Shown: positions 6,290 to 13,432 of the stretch, piece by piece | How the letters are laid out: each line of letters starts with the position of its first letter | Position numbering within the stretch: position 1 is the stretch's first letter | DNA from: CAZCAQ01 sp964496905 | GTDB taxonomy: Bacteria > Patescibacteriota > WWE3 > UBA101185 > UBA10185 | Reading direction: 5' to 3' | Length of the DNA stretch: 26,824 nt | NCBI GenBank assembly: GCA_964496905.1 | Contig: CAZCAQ010000012.1 | Location: forward strand, 1 to 26,824 | Notes under the pieces: model-generated | The model's input: the letters and a program-made list of their open reading frames with translations, nothing else | The model's database searches: none | What the model was told of the DNA's origin: nothing | Program-made: the position numbers and the translations under genes

Positions 6290-8461
6290 TTATTGATCTA
6301 AACGCCTTCTTAATTTCCTTAGCTTATCTTGTTGTGTTTTTACAACCTCATCATTTTCAGCTAAGTCAACCTTCTTAACTTTTAAGGTAATACCGTCCAA
6401 GCCTAAATCTTCAGAGTGAAATGTTCCGTTTTCAACTGGCTCCACAACTTCCACATAGTGGGTACCTTGCAAACCTTGAGCCTGTAAGTGTAGAACTCTG
6501 TCTGAAGGCCATTCAACAACCTCGGCATAATTGTTTCCTTGTTCATCAATTTTGTCAAAAGCTGCAACGACCTTAACACCGGGTTTAGCAATTTCTGTTT
6601 CTACTTCGCCACTAATTACGTTAAGTGCCGTTGCTTTTTCCCTCACTAACATTCGGTCAAGCTCTGCTTGTCTGTATTTAAGTTTTGCTTCGGCTTCATT
6701 TACCAGTTCTTCTAACTTTCGGCGTTTCCATCCAGTAAGTTCATCCGCAGCTTCTACTGATTCTTGCAAAGTAGAAGTTATTTGTAAGGCATCGGTAGTA
6801 CCAGCTGCCTTTTTAAAAGCCACTGCCATAGGACTATCCTCAGGGGATACCTCAGCTTTTGAAGCGGCATAATCGGCTAAAGCTTTACGTATTAAGTCTG
6901 GGTACCCGCGGTAATAATCTCTTATCAACTGTTCTGGCGACGAACCAGTAGATTGTGACCTAAAACCCTTATATTCAAGGACAATCCCATTAGGTAACAC
7001 TCTAACTAATCTCCATAGTTCATCTTCTTCATCTTTTCTAGCAAATATAGCAATACCTTGCGCATCTACTGAATCACCAAGCCTAATTACTCCTTCAGGG
7101 AGATGTCTTTGTGATTCTTCAAGATTCAATCCTTCCTTCTCTTCCGCGGTGAGAACACGTCCAAAATCTTCAAAAATAACATCACCAATCTGTCCTTCCC
7201 ACTTTTCACCATAACCCAAGTCATATCCTCTTTCTAAGTAGACATCGCCCTTATAATATCTTCTACCGGTTCCGGCACTGCACATTAAACGAGCAACTAT
7301 CTTATCTCCCTCTGTTTCAGTCACAACTTTTATCTGGGATAGCAAAACAGGACCCGTTTCACGACCGTACTCATCAGTTTCAAATTGAATCGTTTCAACA
7401 TCATGATTACCACTTCTACATGAATCATCCGATAAGTCTCCGCCACAAAGTGGACATGTAGTGTATTTTTCTGCTGTTAGTTCCTCAACCTTTTTAGCTA
7501 CACCTTCTTTCTTTTCCTTGATTTCAAACGCTGAAGCCATACGAGTTCTTATTTCGGCAATTTTATCCAATACTCCTTTGGGATCTCTTTCGATTTCATA
7601 GCGTAAATTGTAGATAAGGTTGTTTAGTTCTGAGCGATCACTCCAGGTTAACCCAAAAGAAACATAATCAGACTCTATTTGTGCGTACATACCTTCAACC
7701 TCAGCAAAAGCTGTTTTAGCCGGTGCAAGTAATTGCTGTCTTTCATCTTCTTTTCGCTTCTCTTCCTTTGCAGTTTCAATTTGTGCCAGAGCTTGTTCTT
7801 GTGCCTTTTGTGCCTCAGCTTGTGTTTTATAATATGTAACAGAATAAGCAGTGTCACTTGACCAATAAGGTCTACTGTAGGTTAAAGCAGCGTGAACCAT
7901 TGCGGGTTCATGCGTTCTTGGATTTGTGCCAAACGTTACGGGTTCCGGTAATTCTGGCACTGTACCTGTTACAGGATCAAAGTCTTTAAGCTTTTGTTCT
8001 TTCGGTGCATCGGCTGAATACCTAAATGTTTCCCACTGTTTTGCTAATAAATGTTCCTCTGCCTTCTTCTTCAACTCCTCCAAATCCTCACCCGAAAACC
8101 TCTCATAAGCTGCATCAGTCACCTTAACAGTTAGTGTCCTTCCTGAAAGAAGTACTGGAACTTCCTCGACTACAAAAATTTCCTCGGCAGGTACCGTAAT
8201 ACTTGCTGTATGTTTTCTATAGTAAGAATCATATGCATACGTTACTCCGTATGTTTTCTCTCCAATGGTTACTGAATCAGGATTATTTTTCAAAATTTCT
8301 TGCTGTTTTTCTGGTGATACTTTTTTCGAAATATCCAGGGTAATATCAGCAGTTCCACCTTCTACTGCTTTTGTTAAATCTGCTGCAGACGAAACCCCAG
8401 TAGTTTGTAATTGCTCTGTATAAAATTGTATTAAATCTTCATTAGAAAATTCTCTTTCCAT
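6290..8461 (-). CDS. HrpA C-terminal-region-like protein, 723 aa
   Basis: Large cytoplasmic protein with no membrane segment, encoded 2 bases after the helicase gene. Its start is preceded by GAGGAG, formed by the last two helicase codons, so translation is probably coupled. The first 100 residues follow the pattern I recall for the segment after the OB fold in E. coli HrpA: an acidic (N/D)E-x-L-x-x-FY helix, a V-x-S-x-x-L helix, and a strand pair ending in TASITVP. This suggests a detached HrpA C-terminal region. The rest does not resemble that region: a charged helical segment (about 215-330), a possible zinc site C336/C339/C348/H353 beginning CPLCGG, a beta-rich middle (355-520), a second helical stretch (540-640) and a beta-rich end. 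It probably acts with the helicase on RNA; this is inference. Confidence 0.85.
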   Translation of the reverse strand: MEREFSNEDLIQFYTEQLQTTGVSSAADLTKAVEGGTADITLDISKKVSPEKQQEILKNNPDSVTIGEKTYGVTYAYDSYYRKHTASITVPAEEIFVVEEVPVLLSGRTLTVKVTDAAYERFSGEDLEELKKKAEEHLLAKQWETFRYSADAPKEQKLKDFDPVTGTVPELPEPVTFGTNPRTHEPAMVHAALTYSRPYWSSDTAYSVTYYKTQAEAQKAQEQALAQIETAKEEKRKEDERQQLLAPAKTAFAEVEGMYAQIESDYVSFGLTWSDRSELNNLIYNLRYEIERDPKGVLDKIAEIRTRMASAFEIKEKKEGVAKKVEELTAEKYTTCPLCGGDLSDDSCRSGNHDVETIQFETDEYGRETGPVLLSQIKVVTETEGDKIVARLMCSAGTGRRYYKGDVYLERGYDLGYGEKWEGQIGDVIFEDFGRVLTAEEKEGLNLEESQRHLPEGVIRLGDSVDAQGIAIFARKDEEDELWRLVRVLPNGIVLEYKGFRSQSTGSSPEQLIRDYYRGYPDLIRKALADYAASKAEVSPEDSPMAVAFKKAAGTTDALQITSTLQESVEAADELTGWKRRKLEELVNEAEAKLKYRQAELDRMLVREKATALNVISGEVETEIAKPGVKVVAAFDKIDEQGNNYAEVVEWPSDRVLHLQAQGLQGTHYVEVVEPVENGTFHSEDLGLDGITLKVKKVDLAENDEVVKTQQDKLRKLRRRLDQ

Positions 8462-8463
8462 AA

Positions 8464-10713
8464 TTACTCCTCAAAATGACCGCCGGCTCTACGCCAAAGA
8501 TCATTTAACCTAGCAATTTCCTGTTTATTTTTTTCTAAAGTAGCTTTTACTGTATCTGGCAAGGATACTTCTCCACGGGCTAGAGCTCCAGCGAATACCT
8601 TAACTGCTTCAGCACCTTCAACAGTTTCTTGTCTTTTGCCAACAACAGTATCCCTATAACTACCTTTAAGTCTTAGCGTTACGTCTTTCACTACAGTGTC
8701 AGTTTCAGCATCGTATCGTGCTCCATAGGGCGAGTCTGGTTTAACAAGTTGTGGAGCAACTTCAGATATCCATTCAGGTTTTACCATTTGACAGTTGCTT
8801 GCATAAATTTTTCCTTTAGGATTTGCCATAATATCTGCTGAGACTAATAGTCCCAAAGAATCAGCTCTCGAAAAAGTAGATGAAGAAGGGTGTATATAAA
8901 TATCATCTTGGGTGCCGTCGATCTTCCTGAATCTATGATAGCCGCTGTATTCCATCAAGCTACCTACCAACCCTGCAGTTACTGCTTTACCTATTGCCTC
9001 TCTGTCGTGTTCATGTTCACCACCATTTCCATTACCATTAACAATTATTCCATTCCGTCTTAATACACGAAGTAGCTCATATCTTACTTTTCTGGCCTCG
9101 TCTAAAACGCGTCCATTTAAGAAGTTTTCGCGTGCCCATTGATCACTGAACCGATTTTGGGAATAAGCATCCCAAACATTAAGTATGCTTTGAAAATCGG
9201 AAGTACCATCCTTGAATTTTGCTTGTTGGGCATCTGCCTCATATTCTCTATCTTTCGGTCTGTTAAATACTCGTTTTCCACCAAAGAAAGCAGCCACTGT
9301 ACAAATATCCTCAACGCAATTATGTCTTTGCGCTTCAATGACCATTCTTCCAAGTTTAGGCTCCAAACCTAGCTCTGCCATTAAATCTCCAGTTTCCGTC
9401 AAGTTTCCTTTTTCATCTAAAGCTCCTAATGTTTTAAGAGTTTGTATTGCTTGTCGCACAGCAGATGCTTCGGGCGGGTCGATAAAGTCAAACCCTTCTA
9501 CATCCTCAATTCCAATTTTTTTCATAGTCAAAACCACATGAGCTAGCTCCGATCTTTGAATCTCAGGTGTTTGATATTGTAAGCGTTCTCGCATACTGTC
9601 TTCAGTAAACAATCGGTAGCATTTTCCAGGTGCCACTCTTCCTGCACGCCCTTTTCTCTGTTCGAGACCGCTAATGGCATGGAGACGAAGAACAAGCTGT
9701 TCAATACCAGTTTCTGAATCGAATTCAATTTGTTTAATAAGTCCTGAATCAACAACATGTCTTACACTTGGTACTGTTACAGAGGTTTCTGCTATATTTG
9801 TAGATACGATAATTTTGCGTCTACCATTCGGGTGAAATATTCTATCTTGGTCTTCCGGTGACATGTCGGCATGAAGCCTTATAATTTCAACCCCTGCAGG
9901 ATCTATCAATTTTTCTATGCCCTCGATAGTTTTATCGATCTCTTCCTTTCCAGGCATAAACACGAGGATGTCTCCAGGGTCGCCACTTTCAACAATCTGT
10001 TTAACTTTTTCTGCTCCTGCTTGCATAAAATCCCAGGGATTTTGAGTCTCATAGGAAACCTGAACAGGATACATTTTTCCAGGTACCTCTATTGAATTAC
10101 CACTTTCCCCATTTCCAAAATACTTTGCAAATGTTTCTCTTTCAATCGTAGCTGATGTTACAGCGATCCTTATAGGTTCCACGCCGACTTCAGCTCTTTT
10201 ATTGTTGGCATCTTTTAATAAACCTAAACACAGATCAATATTTAGGCTTCTTTCATGAGCTTCATCAACCATAACTATTGAATATTCTTTTAGTAGGGGA
10301 TCAAACTGCATTTTTCTAAGTAGGATACCGTCAGTCATGAAGTTTATTTCCGTACCTTCTGAGGTTTGATCTTCAAAACGCACTTGATAGCCAACCTCTT
10401 GACCAACTTCACAGCCCATTAAGTCGGACACTCTATTTCCAACGCTTCTTGCTGCCACACGCCTAGGTTGGGTAACAGCAATCTTTCCTTCTAGTCCTAG
10501 CTCTGCTTTCATTTCTAAGAGCATAATTGGTAAACATGTGGTTTTCCCCGAGCCAGTTTCACCAACAAGAACAAAGTTAGGATGCTCTCGCGCCATTTCC
10601 ATTATTTTTTCTTTCTCTTGTACAACAGGGTAGTCTAAACCTTTTAGTGCTTCATCAGTGGTTTTTGCCTCGTGGTAAAGACCTTCGTCTCTTCTTTGAT
10701 ATGGTGTAGCCAT
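8464..10713 (-). CDS. hrpA: DEAH-box RNA helicase core, HrpA-like, 749 aa
   Basis: Clear SF2 DEAH/RHA helicase. Motif I is GETGSGKT (51-58), Ia TQPRR, motif II DEAH (150-153), motif III SAT (187-189), motif IV region ILVFMPG, motif V near STNIAETS, and motif VI QRKGRAGR (352-359). HA2 (winged-helix/ratchet) follows at about 400-490 and an OB-fold region at about 600-700. HrpA-type enzymes unwind structured RNA and in E. coli resolve stalled ribosomes. E. coli HrpA is about 1300 residues; this protein stops right after the OB fold, and the next gene appears to supply the missing C-terminal part. The ATG at 10713 has GAGGA 9 bases upstream and lies 1 base after the stop of the upstream gene. 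An HrpB or DHX-like assignment is the alternative. Confidence 0.95.
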   Translation of the reverse strand: MATPYQRRDEGLYHEAKTTDEALKGLDYPVVQEKEKIMEMAREHPNFVLVGETGSGKTTCLPIMLLEMKAELGLEGKIAVTQPRRVAARSVGNRVSDLMGCEVGQEVGYQVRFEDQTSEGTEINFMTDGILLRKMQFDPLLKEYSIVMVDEAHERSLNIDLCLGLLKDANNKRAEVGVEPIRIAVTSATIERETFAKYFGNGESGNSIEVPGKMYPVQVSYETQNPWDFMQAGAEKVKQIVESGDPGDILVFMPGKEEIDKTIEGIEKLIDPAGVEIIRLHADMSPEDQDRIFHPNGRRKIIVSTNIAETSVTVPSVRHVVDSGLIKQIEFDSETGIEQLVLRLHAISGLEQRKGRAGRVAPGKCYRLFTEDSMRERLQYQTPEIQRSELAHVVLTMKKIGIEDVEGFDFIDPPEASAVRQAIQTLKTLGALDEKGNLTETGDLMAELGLEPKLGRMVIEAQRHNCVEDICTVAAFFGGKRVFNRPKDREYEADAQQAKFKDGTSDFQSILNVWDAYSQNRFSDQWARENFLNGRVLDEARKVRYELLRVLRRNGIIVNGNGNGGEHEHDREAIGKAVTAGLVGSLMEYSGYHRFRKIDGTQDDIYIHPSSSTFSRADSLGLLVSADIMANPKGKIYASNCQMVKPEWISEVAPQLVKPDSPYGARYDAETDTVVKDVTLRLKGSYRDTVVGKRQETVEGAEAVKVFAGALARGEVSLPDTVKATLEKNKQEIARLNDLWRRAGGHFEE

Positions 10714-10714
10714 A

Positions 10715-11305
10715 TTAATAAATCCTCACTGGCTTGGAATTTGCATCTTCTTGATACCAAAGTTCTTTAGTTTTACCTGATAGATAGTGCTGGGCAAGTA
10801 AAAACAGGACAGCGGGTTCTTTTCCTACCAAAGTTGTTTTTGTGGCAGTTTTCAGTTGTTTTAATATATCTTGAACACAGTTGTATAGCCTTTGCTCAGG
10901 ATTACTTGCGATCTGTTTTTCCCAGAGCGCTTTTATATCTATATGAAGGCTCGCAGTAGACCCTGCAATAACAGCTTCTTTATTCAAGAGCGCAAATGCT
11001 GTACTTATATCCGCCGATCTTATTACTGGTTCCGAAGTAAAATCGAAAATTTGGATCTTTAAACCTTCTTTTGTAACAAAGACTAATTCTGGTGAACTGG
11101 TGTAGATTACATTTGTTATGTACATCAATGAAGCGATATCCATGTCTTCAGACAGAATTACAGGTTCTCCTTGTGTTTGAACCAGGATGTGTCTATTTAG
11201 GTCTTCTTTACTTTTAGCAGAACTTAATATTTGAGTGTCAAAAGTAGGAGTTATATATGTAACAACAGAAGGAATAGAAGTGTTTTGATAAGAATTCAAT
11301 GGCAT
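10715..11305 (-). CDS. Unknown first gene of the helicase operon, 196 aa
   Basis: No family recognised. It is a soluble alpha/beta protein with only one Cys (about residue 143) and no signal peptide. Residues 1-30 are Ser/Thr-rich and probably flexible. Two blocks (about 35-75 and 75-115) alternate short strands with Asp/Glu-containing turns. The C-terminal half is helical and ends in an aromatic/basic tail. Immediate linkage to the HrpA-like helicase (1-base gap) suggests a partner or regulator of that enzyme, by context only. The ATG start is supported by TATACT ending 7 bases upstream, so the operon mRNA would be leaderless for this gene while the two downstream genes use Shine-Dalgarno sites. 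Confidence 0.8.
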   Translation of the reverse strand: MPLNSYQNTSIPSVVTYITPTFDTQILSSAKSKEDLNRHILVQTQGEPVILSEDMDIASLMYITNVIYTSSPELVFVTKEGLKIQIFDFTSEPVIRSADISTAFALLNKEAVIAGSTASLHIDIKALWEKQIASNPEQRLYNCVQDILKQLKTATKTTLVGKEPAVLFLLAQHYLSGKTKELWYQEDANSKPVRIY

Positions 11306-11312
11306 TAACTAT

Positions 11313-11318
11313 AGTATA
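11313..11318 (-). promoter_or_regulatory. -10 box of the helicase operon
   Basis: TATACT on the minus strand, 7 bases before the ATG at 11305. No -35 match at 17 bases. Confidence 0.55.
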
Positions 11319-11601
11319 AACGAGGTAGGCATACTTTGGGAACAAGTCACTATACTTACTTTATAATGATGTATGGCATCAATACAGTTCTCTTCATCAA
11401 TTCTGAGCATAATTAAGACTATATTTTGTAGGAAATAGGGTTATCATCAAATCTTTAGCAAACCCCACGAAATCAGCTAACCTAGTGTTCGTAATAAGAG
11501 TATATGTAGGCACCAAAATCAGGTTATTTACTGAAGAAAGTGATGTAACTGTCCTGATTTTGTTACCACTGTTACGACGCGTTATCTCTATCCCATAGTA
11601 C
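11319..11601. other. Intergenic region without a supported gene
   Basis: About 280 bases between the helicase operon promoter and the lipoprotein promoter. It contains a 10-bp inverted repeat (11514-11562) and half of a 7-bp one: TTATCTC at 11582-11588 versus GAGATAA at 11623-11629, which overlaps the -10 of the next promoter and could be an operator. The only open frame, minus strand from a TTG at 11639, has no coding features. Confidence 0.5.
11514..11562. repeat. 10-bp inverted repeat / hairpin
   Basis: CAAAATCAGG (11514-11523) and CCTGATTTTG (11553-11562) are perfect inverted copies around a 29-base loop, which itself contains ACT-GAAGAA-AGT. No T-run follows, so it is not a standard terminator. 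It could be an RNA hairpin or a protein-binding site. Confidence 0.6.
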
Positions 11602-11630
11602 TTGAAGGTCGCGATCACCTGTGAGATAAT
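11602..11630 (+). promoter_or_regulatory. Promoter of the 11672 lipoprotein gene
   Basis: -35 TTGAAG (11602-11607) and -10 GATAAT (11625-11630) at exactly 17-base spacing. Gives a leader of about 35 bases containing a Shine-Dalgarno. GAGATAA overlapping the -10 has an inverted copy at 11582-11588. Confidence 0.7.
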
Positions 11631-11656
11631 AGTGCACAAGCTTTACACGATCATGC

Positions 11657-11665
11657 AAAAAGGAG
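11657..11665 (+). promoter_or_regulatory. Shine-Dalgarno of the 11672 gene
   Basis: AAAAAGGAG, 6 bases before the ATG. It is among the strongest ribosome binding sites in a window where most genes have none. Confidence 0.75.
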
Positions 11666-11671
11666 TTAGTC

Positions 11672-12028
11672 ATGAAAAGAAGAATGATAGTGGGTTTAGC
11701 GCTGTTGGCTATTTTGGCCTTCCTTGTGATTGGATGTAGTGAATCGGACGGGATGGCATCAGCCTCTATAGGATATCAAAGCGCAACAGAGGTTAAGTAC
11801 ATAGTCATAGATGATGGCACTTCCGTAAACGGGATTTACGGTGACAGGGATGCTGGGCAATTTTACTGCGGAGACGGGCCTGACAGCATAATTGAACTTC
11901 CTGGACAAGTGTCCTGGGAAGTGAATAACAGCAGAGATGTTGTACTGGAAGCCGAAGCAGTATGCGACATGGGTCAAGAAGCGTTCGACGAGTTCTTAAA
12001 GCTCTTCACTCTTGTCACGACACCCTAA
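11672..12028 (+). CDS. Small putative lipoprotein, 118 aa
   Basis: MKRRM, a hydrophobic core (about residues 6-20) and a lipobox-like VIGC at C22 indicate a lipoprotein signal. The mature part of about 96 residues is acidic, with two more cysteines (about 67 and 98) that could form a disulfide. It has an alternating strand pattern in the first half and an acidic helix at the C-terminus. Family unknown. The gene is a self-contained unit: TTGAAG/GATAAT promoter, strong Shine-Dalgarno, and an intrinsic terminator at 12142. Its G+C (near 47-50%) is above that of the surrounding genes. The expression signals resemble those of the GC-rich 1820 gene and differ from the leaderless majority, so acquisition is plausible. 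Confidence 0.82.
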   Translation: MKRRMIVGLALLAILAFLVIGCSESDGMASASIGYQSATEVKYIVIDDGTSVNGIYGDRDAGQFYCGDGPDSIIELPGQVSWEVNNSRDVVLEAEAVCDMGQEAFDEFLKLFTLVTTP

Positions 12029-12141
12029 ACTTATGCAAACGTAAACCGCCTGGAGGGTATATCCCAAAAGGTTCTTCAGCGTAAAAATGAAGATTAAATG
12101 CATTCTTAAGACAGCAACTATTTTACTGACTTAAGACAAGC

Positions 12142-12167
12142 AACGACCTATAACTAGGTCGTTTTTT
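12142..12167 (+). terminator. Intrinsic terminator after the lipoprotein gene
   Basis: Perfect 9-bp stem AACGACCTA/TAGGTCGTT with loop TAAC, then a T6 tract at 12162-12167. It overlaps the last codons of the convergent gene ending at 12154. Confidence 0.88.
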
Positions 12168-13095
12168 GTTGTGCATCAATCATCGGCGAACCATCAATCT
12201 TAGGCTCCCTTTGCAATCCAAAATCTTCAAGCCACGAACCATCAATACCAAAAGCTATCGAATAACCTAAAAACTCATTTACAATATTATGATTTTCCAA
12301 TGGATAAGACGCTAAAAAGTCATACAACTCAGCATACTTTTTTTGAGCAATGGGCACAATTTCGTTTACAAACCTATAATTAACTTCTTTTTTGGCGGTC
12401 CTAAAGCTTATATAAAGCATAGAGAATGCAAATATGCTCGACAGAAATGCAATAGTTATAGCATCTACTTCAATCGGCCTAACACCCATGATAGCTTGAG
12501 GAATATCAATATAGTCATTGGTTATTACAAGAAAAAGCACCGAAACTAAAGTAAGCAAAAAAAGCATAAACTTTAAGTCAATATCAAAAGCACGCGTTTC
12601 ATGTAAGGTATCGACAATTCGATTGTTGTGCAAAAACGGAATCATTACATCATCACCATGATCAAACTGCACTTCATTATTTATAATAGGAAAGGTTTCA
12701 ATGGCACTTAAGTTTAAAAGTATAGTCTTTGAAATTACATTGTCTTTAATTAGGTTTTTTATGTCTCTTGCCTTAACCTCAGACTTTCTGCTAAAAATCA
12801 CATTCATAAGCAGTTGATCAAACTCAAGTGCTGGTAACTTATTTGAACGCATTATGGACTTAATATTTTTAGTCATGCTGTTATCTTCCCAAACAGCTGT
12901 TACATATCCCTTTTGAATCAAATGCATAATCACAGCAACACTATCACGTTCTGAAACAATGCCATCATGCAAATATCCCGCAAATGCGGGATGTAGTTGC
13001 TCACTATAGTTTTGTGCTTCTTGTTTAGTTAACAATGTAAAAAAACTAAGGTTGTGGTTGCTCAACAGTACTAGGTGCGCTTTGTTGAGATGCAC
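12154..13095 (-). CDS. DUF2207-like membrane protein, 313 aa
   Basis: Resembles the C-terminal half of DUF2207 membrane proteins. The segment AGYLHDGIVSERDSVAVIMH (residues 39-58) precedes a winged-helix-like region. Two hydrophobic segments lie at about 178-195 and 214-232. A cytoplasmic tail carries the family's late pattern, a tyrosine-rich helix then GYSIAFGIDGSWLEDFG. The N-terminal extracytoplasmic domain of full DUF2207 proteins is missing, so this is a short form. Function is unknown. The given start is a GTG 50 bases inside the upstream gene. A TTG at 13035, ten bases after that gene's stop, is an alternative that would remove 20 residues. Neither has a good Shine-Dalgarno. Confidence 0.78.
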   Translation of the reverse strand: MHLNKAHLVLLSNHNLSFFTLLTKQEAQNYSEQLHPAFAGYLHDGIVSERDSVAVIMHLIQKGYVTAVWEDNSMTKNIKSIMRSNKLPALEFDQLLMNVIFSRKSEVKARDIKNLIKDNVISKTILLNLSAIETFPIINNEVQFDHGDDVMIPFLHNNRIVDTLHETRAFDIDLKFMLFLLTLVSVLFLVITNDYIDIPQAIMGVRPIEVDAITIAFLSSIFAFSMLYISFRTAKKEVNYRFVNEIVPIAQKKYAELYDFLASYPLENHNIVNEFLGYSIAFGIDGSWLEDFGLQREPKIDGSPMIDAQQKTT

Positions 13096-13399
13096 TTTTA
13101 CGCTTTACTACAAAAAAGTAAATTAAGGCACCTAAAAACTGAATCAACAATAAAATAAGTATCCAAATGGCTTTGTCTTTAAAATCGCGTTTAATACAGT
13201 CAATTAACATCCACAACCAAAAAGCTGACATAACCAGAGCCATTGCCAACATGAAAATAATGAGTGGACCCATGGTATCCCACAAGTAATCACACGGAAC
13301 TACTTCACCGTTTAAAGTACAATTGGCTGCATAGGCCTTAAAAGTTAGAGCAATGGTTAAGATAGGCAATACTGCTGATTTTGTGAGTGTTTTTATCAT
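13046..13399 (-). CDS. PLDc_N-type small membrane protein, 117 aa
   Basis: A signal peptide (about residues 1-24, ending AYA) precedes a short loop with two cysteines (C27, C36). A first membrane segment (about 44-68) runs into the motif WLWMLIDCIKRDFKDKAIW, and a second membrane segment (about 78-95) ends FFVVKRK. This is the pattern of the PLDc_N (phospholipase D N-terminal-like) two-helix domain common in small bacterial membrane proteins. A short Ser/Gln/Pro tail follows. TATAAT ends 6 bases before the ATG, indicating a leaderless mRNA. It is co-directional with and overlaps the DUF2207-like gene, suggesting a two-gene membrane operon. Confidence 0.85.
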   Translation of the reverse strand: MIKTLTKSAVLPILTIALTFKAYAANCTLNGEVVPCDYLWDTMGPLIIFMLAMALVMSAFWLWMLIDCIKRDFKDKAIWILILLLIQFLGALIYFFVVKRKSASQQSAPSTVEQPQP

Positions 13400-13405
13400 A
13401 TTTAA

Positions 13406-13411
13406 ATTATA
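13406..13411 (-). promoter_or_regulatory. -10 box of the PLDc_N gene
   Basis: TATAAT on the minus strand, 6 bases before the ATG at 13399. Confidence 0.6.
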
Positions 13412-13432
13412 CGCATAGTATTCGTCTTAGCG

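Noticed and set aside
8464..11305. Helicase operon as a known anti-phage system (Hachiman, Zorya or DISARM)
   Set aside because: The helicase is a DEAH HA2-OB HrpA-type RNA helicase and none of the partner nucleases, motors or methylases of those systems is present.
11397..11639. 80-residue minus-strand frame
   Set aside because: TTG start inside the opposite gene's promoter region, no Shine-Dalgarno or leaderless -10, and a 10-bp inverted repeat inside it.
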